A stretch of DNA of 24,407 nucleotides from JAVBOF01 sp031550915 (GTDB lineage Bacteria; Bacillota; Clostridia; Christensenellales; MGBC116941): positions 1 to 24,407 of the forward strand of contig JAVBOF010000093.1 of the NCBI GenBank assembly GCA_031550915.1. Direction: 5' to 3'. Positions 7,818 through 13,753 of the stretch are shown in pieces. Positions within the stretch are counted from its first letter, which is position 1. Each line of letters starts with the position of its first letter. A program made the translations under genes and the position numbers. Under the pieces are notes generated by a model. It worked only from the letters and a program-made list of their open reading frames with translations. It did not search any database and had not been told where the DNA came from.

Positions 7818-8351
7818 ATGGGCGGATTTAAAAAGGTTTACAAGTTTTTCAGCAAGATCTGCAGTGCTCTTAGCTATGTATCTATGGCAGTTACATTTAT
7901 GATAATGCTTTTGCTGATGGTTGATATAATCCTGCGGTATTTCTTTTCCAGCGGTTTGCTAGGTTCGCTGGAGCTTATAGAAATGGGAATGACAATAATC
8001 ATATTCTGTGGTTTTGCATACACGCAGGTTGAAAGAGGGCATGTTAATGTGGATATTCTGATAAACAGGATACACAATCGCCGCGTCCGTGCGTTCATAG
8101 ACGGCTTTGTATATTTTTTTACCGCCGTTATCAGCTTCGCCTTGCTATATGCGTCATTCATGAAGGTATCAAAAGAGGGAGCGACAACCGGAGTTCTGCT
8201 AATCCCGCTGGTTCCGTTTGAAATAATAATGGGCATAGGGTATATTATGCTGACTATCATATTCCTGCTGGACAGCATACGGGAGTTCCTCAGATGTTTC
8301 GGCAAGGAAGAACCGGAAGAAGCCGAATCTGTAATGGTTCCTTCCCATTGA
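7818..8351 (+). CDS. dctQ: TRAP transporter small permease (DctQ family)
   Basis: The small membrane subunit that partners the large permease. The 177-residue protein has four hydrophobic segments (about residues 17-41, 52-68, 92-112 and 130-152), as in the family. The family-like pattern is present: MVDIILRYFFSSGLLGSLELIEMGM, then FCGFAYTQVERGHVNVDILINR. The C-terminus is acidic and soluble. It starts 33 bp after dctP with AAGGAG (7802-7807) about 10 bases before the ATG, and closes the dctM-dctP-dctQ set. A strong hairpin follows. Confidence 0.92.
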   Translation: MGGFKKVYKFFSKICSALSYVSMAVTFMIMLLLMVDIILRYFFSSGLLGSLELIEMGMTIIIFCGFAYTQVERGHVNVDILINRIHNRRVRAFIDGFVYFFTAVISFALLYASFMKVSKEGATTGVLLIPLVPFEIIMGIGYIMLTIIFLLDSIREFLRCFGKEEPEEAESVMVPSH

Positions 8352-8365
8352 TTGTTTAATTTAAG

Positions 8366-8416
8366 AAGGTGTTCGCTTCGATATTTTTGGAGCGAACACC
8401 TTTAATCTTTTCTTTT
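8366..8416 (+). terminator. Terminator or attenuator between dctQ and the decarboxylase operon
   Basis: AAGGTGTTCGCT (8366-8377) pairs perfectly with AGCGAACACCTT (8391-8402), a 12-bp stem, followed by the T-rich TAATCTTTTCTTTT. Only 47 bp separate it from the next start codon and no promoter is visible there, so it may be leaky and reduce rather than block transcription into the next genes. Confidence 0.8.
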
Positions 8417-8449
8417 GGATGAAAGAAGTCAATATGGAGGTTTTTTAAA

Positions 8450-9883
8450 ATGGCATATGAAGATTTACGGTCTTTTTTAGAGAAATTGGAGACGAACGGC
8501 CAATTGATACATTATAAAGACCCGGTAATGCCGGAGCCGGATATCGCTTTGATAGGCCGTGCCGCAACCGATATGGGTGAAAAAGCCCCGGCAGTGCTTT
8601 TAGAGAACATTAAAGGCTATAAGGATGCAAAGATCGCGCTCAACGTGCATGGATCCTGGGCAAACCACGCCTTAATGCTGGGCATGGATAAGAACGCTAC
8701 CGTAAGGGAGCAGTTTTTTGAATTTGCCAACCGTTGGGATGGTACAAGGGAAGGCACTGTTGAATGGATGAAGGGTGACGCTCCATGTCAGGAAGTTAAA
8801 TATACCGAAGATATCAATTTATATGATATAATCCCCGCCTTCCGAGTAAACCAATATGACGGAGGATTTTATCTTTCAAAAGCCTGCATAGTGACGAGGG
8901 ATCCGGATGATCCGGATAATTTTGGCAAACAGAACGTTGGCACATACCGTATACAATTACAGGGCAAGGATACGCTGGGTGCGCAGATAATGCCATTCCA
9001 TGATTCTGGCGTGCATATTGTAAACGCAGAAAAGAAGGGCATTAACCTTCCTATCGCCATATGCCTAGGTGTTGAGCCTGTAGTCACCGTTATGGCTTCT
9101 ACTCCGCTTAAATACGATCAATCCGAATACACCTTTGGATCGGCGTTGAAAGGTTCTCCGATTATGCTTACCAAGACGCTAGACGGAGGCTTGGATATCC
9201 CGGCATATTGCGAATTTGTTATCGAGGGCGAGCTGCAAACCGGAACACGTACACCGGAAGGTCCGTTTGGTGAATTCCCGGGCAGTTATTCCGGCGTTCG
9301 TAAGCAGTTCCTGATCAAAGTGAATAAAGTTACAACGAGGAAAAACCCAATATTTGAAAACCTATATGTTGGCAGGCCCTGGACAGAACACGATACGCTT
9401 ATCGGCCTGAATACCAGCGTGCCGCTTTACAGGCAGTTGAAGGAGACCATGCCGGAAGTCCAGTGCGTCAACGCCATATATCAGCATGGATTGACCGTCA
9501 TTATTTCTACAAACAGCAGGTTCGGCGGGTATGCAAAATCCGTAGCGTTCCGCCTTGCGTCAACGCCCCACGGTATATCGTATGCCAAAAATATTATCTT
9601 GGTAGACGGCGATGTGGATCCGTTCAATTTGACACAGGTTATGTGGGCGGTTTCCACACGGGTACGTCCGGAAAAGGATGTCATCGTTCTCAAAAATGTG
9701 CCGGGGATGCCTTTGGATCCGTGCTCGGAGCCGCCGGGAATGGGTGGCAAGCTTATTATCGACGCGACGACGCCGGTCCCACCAGAACCTGTATTGCGCG
9801 AAGTGCGCATGGTTGATCCGTTACCGGCAGCAGAGGGATATAAAAAGATCCTGGAAAAAATGTATGCTGAGCTTTCGAGATAG
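8450..9883 (+). CDS. bsdC: UbiD-family (BsdC-type) prenyl-FMN-dependent aromatic acid decarboxylase, catalytic subunit
   Basis: Reversible non-oxidative decarboxylase of a (hydroxy)aromatic acid, cytoplasmic, using prenylated FMN. The 477-residue length matches the family. The key residues align with characterised UbiD/Fdc enzymes: Asn162 and Arg167 in NVGTYRIQ, His184 in MPFHDSG, Glu226 in SEYTFG (metal and cofactor phosphate site), and the catalytic glutamates Glu270 and Glu275 in EGPFGEFPG. ENLYVGRPWTEHD and the ending EPPGMGGKLIIDAT are also typical of hydroxyarylic acid decarboxylases rather than of the ubiquinone-pathway UbiD. The ribosome site is TGGAGG, about 10 bases before ATG 8450. 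Subunit D, ubiX and an LpdD-like gene follow, which supports a catabolic aromatic acid decarboxylase. The substrate (4-hydroxybenzoate, vanillate, protocatechuate, gallate or other) is not determined. Confidence 0.92.
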   Translation: MAYEDLRSFLEKLETNGQLIHYKDPVMPEPDIALIGRAATDMGEKAPAVLLENIKGYKDAKIALNVHGSWANHALMLGMDKNATVREQFFEFANRWDGTREGTVEWMKGDAPCQEVKYTEDINLYDIIPAFRVNQYDGGFYLSKACIVTRDPDDPDNFGKQNVGTYRIQLQGKDTLGAQIMPFHDSGVHIVNAEKKGINLPIAICLGVEPVVTVMASTPLKYDQSEYTFGSALKGSPIMLTKTLDGGLDIPAYCEFVIEGELQTGTRTPEGPFGEFPGSYSGVRKQFLIKVNKVTTRKNPIFENLYVGRPWTEHDTLIGLNTSVPLYRQLKETMPEVQCVNAIYQHGLTVIISTNSRFGGYAKSVAFRLASTPHGISYAKNIILVDGDVDPFNLTQVMWAVSTRVRPEKDVIVLKNVPGMPLDPCSEPPGMGGKLIIDATTPVPPEPVLREVRMVDPLPAAEGYKKILEKMYAELSR

Positions 9884-9905
9884 TATTCGTAAAGGAGAGA
9901 TAATA

Positions 9906-10127
9906 ATGAAATGTGTAAGATGCGCTTCAGATAAAGTTTCTACCGTAGCTAAGGCTCCTGACGGAAGCGGTATCTGGGAAGTATACAATTGCGGATTATG
10001 CAATTTTGCCTGGCGTAGCACCGAGCCCAAGGAAAATATAGACCCGGAAAAGAGGGATCCATGGTTTCAGCTTGATAAGGATAAAGTGGATGATTTGCCT
10101 CTGATAGTGCCTATTGTTAAGCATTAA
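9906..10127 (+). CDS. bsdD: Small subunit D of the hydroxyarylic acid decarboxylase (BsdD/VdcD type)
   Basis: A 73-residue protein that starts at ATG 9906, preceded by GGAGAG and 22 bp after the UbiD-type gene. It has two Cys pairs (Cys3-Cys6 and Cys29-Cys32) in a zinc-ribbon-like arrangement, followed by WRSTEP and a charged tail ending in LPLIVPIVKH. This length, the Cys pattern and the position immediately after a UbiD-type gene match the small D subunit of BsdBCD/VdcBCD decarboxylases, which is needed for activity in those systems although its role is poorly understood. The same frame is open further upstream, overlapping the previous gene, but the ribosome site, homologous length and first Cys pair fix this start. 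Confidence 0.88.
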   Translation: MKCVRCASDKVSTVAKAPDGSGIWEVYNCGLCNFAWRSTEPKENIDPEKRDPWFQLDKDKVDDLPLIVPIVKH

Positions 10128-10134
10128 AGGCTTT

Positions 10135-10172
10135 GATATGGGGCTTCCGTCATTGGACGGGGGCTCCATATC
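10135..10172 (+). other. Long 17-bp intergenic hairpin inside the decarboxylase operon
   Basis: Arms 10135-10151 and 10156-10172 pair at all 17 positions (14 Watson-Crick, 3 G-U) around the tetraloop ATTG. It starts 8 nt after the subunit D stop and ends 11 nt before the ubiX ribosome site. No T tract follows, so it is not a standard terminator. It may be an RNA processing or stability element. Confidence 0.8.
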
Positions 10173-10194
10173 AAATTGCGTCCGGAGGAAAGAC

Positions 10195-10770
10195 ATGCAG
10201 GATAAAAAAAGGCTCATAGTTGGTATCAGCGGCGCCAGTGGCGTTATATTGGGATATGAGATATTGAAGGTATTGGCATCCGAACCCGGGTGGGAATCGT
10301 TACTTGTGTTGTCTGACGCTGCAAAAAGCACGTTCGAGTATGAAACGGATATACCGCTTGACGAGGTGAAGGGTAAGGCGGATTACATCTTTGATTTCAA
10401 TGATATAGCAGCAAATATATCCAGCGGGACCTATGAAACAGAAGGTATGATAATTGCGCCTTGCAGCATGAAAACATTGGCCGGCATTGCCAGCGGTTAT
10501 TCCGACAACCTTCTGCTGCGGGCGGCGGATGTCGTTTTAAAGGAAAGAAGGAAGCTAGTACTTTGCGTAAGGGAATCGCCATTTTCGCAGATACATCTAA
10601 GGAATATGTATGAGGCATCAAAGGTGGGAGCTATAATCATCCCTCCGATGCTTACATTATATAATAAACCGGAATCGGTGGATGACATAGTAAGGCACAT
10701 TACCGGAAAATTGCTCTCACCGTTCGGAATAAAGGTTTCCGGATTCAGAGCATGGGGTGGGGACGCATGA
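10195..10770 (+). CDS. ubiX: UbiX-family flavin prenyltransferase
   Basis: Makes prenylated FMN from FMN and a dimethylallyl (pyro)phosphate; this is the cofactor of the UbiD-type enzyme encoded upstream. The 191-residue protein has the family's N-terminal GISGASGVILGYEIL (FMN-binding), the central APCSMKTLAGIASGYSDNLLLRAADVVLKERRKLVL and RESPFSQIHLRNM, and a conserved Tyr in the segment PPMLTLYNKPES. ATG 10195 follows GGAGGA (10184-10189), whereas longer in-frame versions would overlap the hairpin and lack a ribosome site. In Bacillus the equivalent gene is bsdB and lies first in the operon; here it is third. Its stop overlaps the next start (ATGA). Confidence 0.94.
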   Translation: MQDKKRLIVGISGASGVILGYEILKVLASEPGWESLLVLSDAAKSTFEYETDIPLDEVKGKADYIFDFNDIAANISSGTYETEGMIIAPCSMKTLAGIASGYSDNLLLRAADVVLKERRKLVLCVRESPFSQIHLRNMYEASKVGAIIIPPMLTLYNKPESVDDIVRHITGKLLSPFGIKVSGFRAWGGDA

Positions 10771-11141
10771 TCGGTAAATGTATGAACAGCGGCAAATTGA
10801 ATTTATGCGCTGAGGCCATACCAATGGGCGATGGCTGGAATGTTTCGCTGACAGGGGGAGAAAAGCCGCATATAGGAGCGGTAGCGCTTGCTATTCCAAG
10901 GCCTAGCTTAAAAACTGCAGGCAAGATCTCTGCGACTGTTTCGGTATTGGCGGTCACAGGACATAAAGAGGATGAATTCGCAAAAAAGGCGGCCCATTTT
11001 CTGAGCTCGGCTTTGAACCTACCGGTTGTTGTTGTTGCGGGGATCCACATAGATAATATAAAAAAGGAAGAGATCAAAGGGTTTGAAAAGCTCCTTACAG
11101 ACCTGCTTGATGATCTCATTAAAGATATGAAAAGATCCTGA
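10767..11141 (+). CDS. lpdD: LpdD-like protein, putative prenylated-flavin chaperone
   Basis: A 124-residue protein whose start ATG (10767) overlaps the ubiX stop in an ATGA junction, so the two are translationally coupled; an in-frame ATG at 10752 is the alternative. The core GWNVSLTGGEKPHIGAVALAIPRPSL resembles the LpdD-like family found next to gallate and related UbiD-type decarboxylases, proposed to act as a chaperone for prenylated flavin. The C-terminal half (residues about 70-124) is charged and helical, ending in DLLDDLIKDMKRS. No signal peptide or membrane segment is present. The family assignment is from memory of motif and context; the biochemical role is proposed rather than firmly established. 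Confidence 0.75.
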   Translation: MIGKCMNSGKLNLCAEAIPMGDGWNVSLTGGEKPHIGAVALAIPRPSLKTAGKISATVSVLAVTGHKEDEFAKKAAHFLSSALNLPVVVVAGIHIDNIKKEEIKGFEKLLTDLLDDLIKDMKRS

Positions 11142-11153
11142 GGCGCTTATATC

Positions 11154-11195
11154 AACCCCTTTATGCATATTAGCACAGAGGGGTTATTTTTATTT
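11154..11195 (+). terminator. Terminator of the decarboxylase operon
   Basis: AACCCCT (11154-11160) pairs with AGGGGTT (11179-11185), followed by ATTTTTATTT. It lies 12 bp after the lpdD-like stop codon. Confidence 0.82.
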
Positions 11196-11201
11196 AAACT
11201 A

Positions 11202-11230
11202 TTGACAACTATATCGGCTTACGGTATAGC
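11202..11230 (+). promoter_or_regulatory. Promoter of the padR-like operon
   Basis: TTGACA (11202-11207), a 17-bp spacer, and TATAGC (11225-11230). The spacer and the -10 element lie inside a large palindrome, which predicts repression by a bound dimer. Confidence 0.65.
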
Positions 11231-11269
11231 TATATCGTAAGCCGATATAGCGGATATAGATATATCGGC
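11209..11269. promoter_or_regulatory. 42-bp palindromic operator plus an additional half-site pair
   Basis: Bases 11209-11250 form a palindrome with 20 of 21 base pairs matched (mismatch at 11224/11235); its outer arms contain TATATCGGC (11210-11218) and GCCGATATA (11241-11249). A third copy, TATATCGGC (11261-11269), makes a second inverted repeat with the middle one. The sites cover the spacer, -10 and start region of the promoter, so autorepression by the PadR-like protein is the simplest reading. Confidence 0.75.
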
Positions 11270-11296
11270 AACCGAGTAAAGCGAGGGTGTGAGATT

Positions 11297-11626
11297 ATGC
11301 CGGAAAGCACGGAACGCGGCGCATTGACAGAGGCTGTCTTCTATATATTATTATCACTGGTAGAGCCTTTGCATGGTTATGGTATTATGCAAAACATCAG
11401 TAAGCTTAGCCGGGGAAGGGTAAGCTTGGGTGCGGGTACACTGTATGGCGCGTTGAACACGTTGATAGATAAGGACTATATCATAATGTGTACAGAAATT
11501 GGCAGGAAGAAGGAATATAAAATAACTGATAATGGAATAGAAGTTTTAAAAGCAGAGCTTGAAAGGCTCCAAGAGTTGATCGAAAACGGCAAGACCATTT
11601 TGGGAGGGGAGAAAAGTGATGCATAA
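11297..11626 (+). CDS. PadR-family transcriptional regulator
   Basis: A 109-residue winged-helix DNA-binding protein of the short PadR subfamily, probably a dimer. The pattern LTEAVFYILLSLVEPLHGYGIMQNIS, GAGTLYGALNTLIDKDYI and GRKKEYKITDNGIEVL (residues about 9-85) is the PadR N-terminal domain: helices 1-3 and the wing. The rest is a C-terminal helix used for dimerisation. ATG 11297 has GAGGG about 9 bases upstream. It overlaps the start of the following DUF2812 gene, a pairing often seen for this subfamily. Its promoter is covered by a long palindrome, so autoregulation is likely. PadR proteins in other bacteria control phenolic acid decarboxylase genes, so control of the upstream decarboxylase operon is possible but not shown. 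Confidence 0.92.
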   Translation: MPESTERGALTEAVFYILLSLVEPLHGYGIMQNISKLSRGRVSLGAGTLYGALNTLIDKDYIIMCTEIGRKKEYKITDNGIEVLKAELERLQELIENGKTILGGEKSDA

Positions 11627-12164
11627 GGTTCACAAACTATATACAAACTATGAAAAAGAGCAAGTATGGCTCAATCAAATGGCTGGCGAGGGACTGGCGT
11701 TTAAAAAATATACTATCGGCACATATTATTTTGAAAAATGTGAACCCGGAGAATACCAGTATAAGATCGAATATCTGGGGCGGAATCCAGAACATGAAAA
11801 GAGCAAGGACTATCTGGGTTTTCTTGCGGAAAATGGCATTGAAACCGTGGATGCATATATAAACTGGGTGTATCTACGCAAAAAGACTATAGATGGCCCA
11901 TTTGACCTTTATTCCGATATCGATTCCCGTATTGCGCATTACAAGCGGACCAACACCCTTTATTTAATGACAATGATTATTGAATTTTTTACGTCGTTTA
12001 CTAACTTGCATGTTTATATTAGTAACGGAGTGGAATCCAGTCCCGTAAACCTTGTCGCAAGCATTATATGCGCGTCATTGCTTTTCTTCATTTGCCTGCC
12101 GATGTATATCCGCACGCATTTAAAGATTTCCAGACTGAAGAAGGAACGCGCCATACATGAATAA
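11616..12164 (+). CDS. DUF2812 membrane protein paired with the PadR regulator
   Basis: A 182-residue protein. Its N-terminal half (residues about 1-105) resembles the DUF2812 domain: KLYTNYEKEQVWLNQMAGEGLAFKKY, YFEKCEPGEYQYKIEYLG, then YLGFLAENGIETVDAYINWVYLRKK. Two membrane segments follow (about residues 112-135 and 143-166), with a basic cytoplasmic tail. The start may be GTG 11616 or ATG 11619; either overlaps the padR stop, and GGGAGGGGAG just upstream serves both. PadR-DUF2812 pairs are common in Firmicutes, and the membrane protein is thought to be a sensor or target linked to the regulator, but its function is not known. Confidence 0.8.
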   Translation: MMHKVHKLYTNYEKEQVWLNQMAGEGLAFKKYTIGTYYFEKCEPGEYQYKIEYLGRNPEHEKSKDYLGFLAENGIETVDAYINWVYLRKKTIDGPFDLYSDIDSRIAHYKRTNTLYLMTMIIEFFTSFTNLHVYISNGVESSPVNLVASIICASLLFFICLPMYIRTHLKISRLKKERAIHE

Positions 12165-12174
12165 AGAATAATCG

Positions 12175-12208
12175 AAAAGCCAGGCCACAGCGACGAAGCC
12201 TGGCTTTT
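12175..12208. terminator. Bidirectional terminator between the DUF2812 gene and the convergent dehydrogenase
   Basis: AAAAGCCAGGC (12175-12185) pairs perfectly with GCCTGGCTTTT (12198-12208). A-rich and T-rich flanks make it functional in both directions for the two converging genes. Confidence 0.88.
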
Positions 12209-12221
12209 ATATAAGGCGTTT

Positions 12222-13103
12222 CTAATTCTTGATGCCGTTCAAATCCTCGTTTAAAAGCAAAATCGCCGCGTAATCAAGATCCGCCCTTTCCGTTCGGTAC
12301 ATGCTCTGGTAAAGCTGATAGCTTATTGCCGCAAGCGGTGTAGCCAGTTTCTTCTCCCTCGCAATATCCATAGCGAGCCGCATATCCTTGTCCATAACCG
12401 CAGCGGTAGACATTGGAGAGAAATCGCGGGATTTGAATAGATCGCGCTTGAACTTTACCGAAGGACACGCGGCAGCGCTATCGCAAAGCGCGTCTACCAT
12501 GGTGTTCCAATCAAGTCCAACGGCCTCGCCCATAACGAGCGATTCAGCCATAGCCTGCATATTGGCGCCCAGCATCATGTTGATGATTATTTTCATATAT
12601 CTGGCTTCCTCGTTCCCGCCGAGGTAGTATTGCCTGTTCGTAAGTATATTGAGCATCGGCAGAACCCGCTCATAAGCTGATTTATCTCCGGATGAGAGGC
12701 CTCCGAGAGTACCGTTCGCAGCATATTCCACGCTTCCTGTGACAGTAGCGCGAATGAATTTTGCGCCTTTCGTTTCGATCGCCGCGTTACATTCTGCCGA
12801 GGAGCCGGGATCAACCGTACTCATGTCTATGAAAACGCTGTTTGGGCCGATGCCTTCCAGCAATCCATCCTTGCCCAGAACTATCTCTTTTAGTATCTCT
12901 GAATTCGGTATGATAGAGAAAATAATATCAGCAATGGCGGCAAGCTTGGCGGGAGTCTCTACAAATTTCGCCCCGGCATTTACTATACTGCCGGTTTGTG
13001 CTTTATTATTATCGCAAACATATAATTCGTAGCCCGCATCCATAAGCCTGCCAGCCATCGGGTTTCCCATTTTGCCTATACCGATCCAACCTATCTTTTC
13101 CAT
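12222..13103 (-). CDS. NAD(P)-dependent beta-hydroxyacid dehydrogenase (3-hydroxyisobutyrate dehydrogenase-like)
   Basis: A 293-residue soluble oxidoreductase. The N-terminal Rossmann domain has GIGKMGNPMAGRLMDAGY (the GxGxxG family pattern, residues about 8-25), VFIDMSTVDPGSS near 90 and a substrate-site TVTGS near 121. The C-terminal helical domain carries the catalytic Lys171 in YMKIIINMMLGANMQAMAES. The family reduces or oxidises short beta-hydroxyacids such as 3-hydroxyisobutyrate, tartronate semialdehyde or succinic semialdehyde. The segment usually written DAPVSGG here reads RATVTGS, so substrate preference may differ from the standard members. Start at ATG 13103 is favoured because AAGGTGA (complement of 13109-13115) lies 5 bases upstream; a longer start at 13118 would have no ribosome site. 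It is alone on this strand and convergent with the PadR operon. Confidence 0.88.
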   Translation of the reverse strand: MEKIGWIGIGKMGNPMAGRLMDAGYELYVCDNNKAQTGSIVNAGAKFVETPAKLAAIADIIFSIIPNSEILKEIVLGKDGLLEGIGPNSVFIDMSTVDPGSSAECNAAIETKGAKFIRATVTGSVEYAANGTLGGLSSGDKSAYERVLPMLNILTNRQYYLGGNEEARYMKIIINMMLGANMQAMAESLVMGEAVGLDWNTMVDALCDSAAACPSVKFKRDLFKSRDFSPMSTAAVMDKDMRLAMDIAREKKLATPLAAISYQLYQSMYRTERADLDYAAILLLNEDLNGIKN

Positions 13104-13131
13104 ACAAATCACCTTCATATATAATATAGTA

Positions 13132-13195
13132 CGGCAATAAATTTGCCGCCCGTTGACGCTATTAAATATTATTATACCACCTTTTTAGTGTCAAC
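13132..13195 (-). promoter_or_regulatory. Promoter and operator-like palindromes of the dehydrogenase gene
   Basis: On the - strand, TTGACA (complement of 13189-13194) with a 17-bp spacer leads to TAATAT (complement of 13166-13171). The promoter is framed by GTTGACGCT (13152-13160) and AGTGTCAAC (13187-13195), an inverted repeat with one mismatch. Just downstream, CGGCAA (13132-13137) and TTGCCG (13143-13148) form a second perfect palindrome in the leader. Confidence 0.5.
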
Positions 13196-13218
13196 AAATC
13201 TGGAAATGTAAATCCGTC

Positions 13219-13246
13219 TTTACATCAATTTAAAATAAACTATACA
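13219..13246 (+). promoter_or_regulatory. Candidate promoter of a short transcription unit
   Basis: TTTACA (13219-13224), a 16-bp spacer, and TATACA (13241-13246). It would drive the stretch containing a 15-codon ORF and ending at the terminator at 13565-13599. Confidence 0.4.
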
Positions 13247-13313
13247 ATGAGGCCATTTTTACGACACATTTGAATATTATCATAAGACCATAAAGAACGG
13301 GGAGGCGATTCCT

Positions 13314-13361
13314 ATGATGATACATGGGGCTTGCACAACAGGGCCGAAAAAGAAATGTTGA
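13314..13361 (+). CDS. Possible 15-residue small ORF with a strong ribosome binding site
   Basis: ATG 13314 is preceded by GGGGAGG (13299-13305) at about 8 bases. The frame encodes MMIHGACTTGPKKKC and stops at 13359-13361. It has two cysteines and a basic run. No homologue is recognised. It lies between a candidate promoter and a strong terminator in an otherwise gene-free region, so it may be a small peptide gene, a leader peptide, or an accident of a good ribosome site. The remaining 200 bp to the terminator hold only a 9-bp hairpin (13412-13420 with 13448-13456). Confidence 0.4.
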   Translation: MMIHGACTTGPKKKC

Positions 13362-13564
13362 TGATATAGATGTCTAATGTATTTTGATCAAAAGACAAAT
13401 ATTGCGCATAATAATCCGAACAAAAGCATAAAAATACACAAGAAATTTTCGGATTAACATTGTAACAGGTATAAAAAAGGATAGAATAAACTGCCAAAAA
13501 CGTTACGAAAATATTAAAAAAGATGTAACAAAAATGTAAAATAGACCTTCTACCAAAAAATATT

Positions 13565-13599
13565 GACAAAAAACCCGCAGAAAAAGCGGGTTTTTTGTC
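13565..13599. terminator. Perfect 14-bp bidirectional terminator
   Basis: GACAAAAAACCCGC (13565-13578) pairs perfectly with GCGGGTTTTTTGTC (13586-13599). The A6 and T6 runs flanking the GC core make it a terminator in both directions. No large + strand gene lies upstream of it, so it must end a short transcript or insulate the next promoter. Confidence 0.88.
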
Positions 13600-13607
13600 G
13601 AAAAAAT

Positions 13608-13636
13608 TTGAAATCCTATTACTATTATGTTATAAT
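13608..13636 (+). promoter_or_regulatory. Near-consensus sigma-A promoter of the hybrid histidine kinase
   Basis: TTGAAA (13608-13613), an exact 17-bp spacer, and TATAAT (13631-13636). It predicts a leader of about 110 nt. Confidence 0.8.
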
Positions 13637-13643
13637 AAAGACC

Positions 13644-13671
13644 GTCTCCGCTGAAGGATCAATTTGGAGAC
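13644..13671 (+). other. Hairpin at the 5' end of the kinase leader
   Basis: GTCTCC (13644-13649) pairs with GGAGAC (13666-13671), almost exactly at the predicted transcription start. A second small stem (CGATA / TATCG, 13727-13741) sits just before the ribosome site. They may stabilise the mRNA; no named riboswitch was recognised. Confidence 0.35.
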
Positions 13672-13753
13672 TATGTAAAAACTCTATACCTTGCGTTTTA
13701 CCCATTGATGGATAATTATAAAGGACGATAGTTTTTATCGATGGAGGGGCGAT

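Noticed and set aside
10114..10194. Upstream in-frame extension of ubiX
   Set aside because: It crosses the 17-bp hairpin and lacks a ribosome site, while ATG 10195 has GGAGGA at good spacing and matches the family N-terminus.
13312..13569. 85-codon hydrophobic open frame on the - strand in the gap before the hybrid kinase
   Set aside because: AT-rich, odd Phe/Tyr/Cys composition, TTG start without a ribosome site, and it begins inside the terminator stem.
13619..13753. Possible c-di-GMP or other riboswitch in the hybrid kinase leader
   Set aside because: Only two small hairpins are visible; no conserved core of a known riboswitch class could be recognised.
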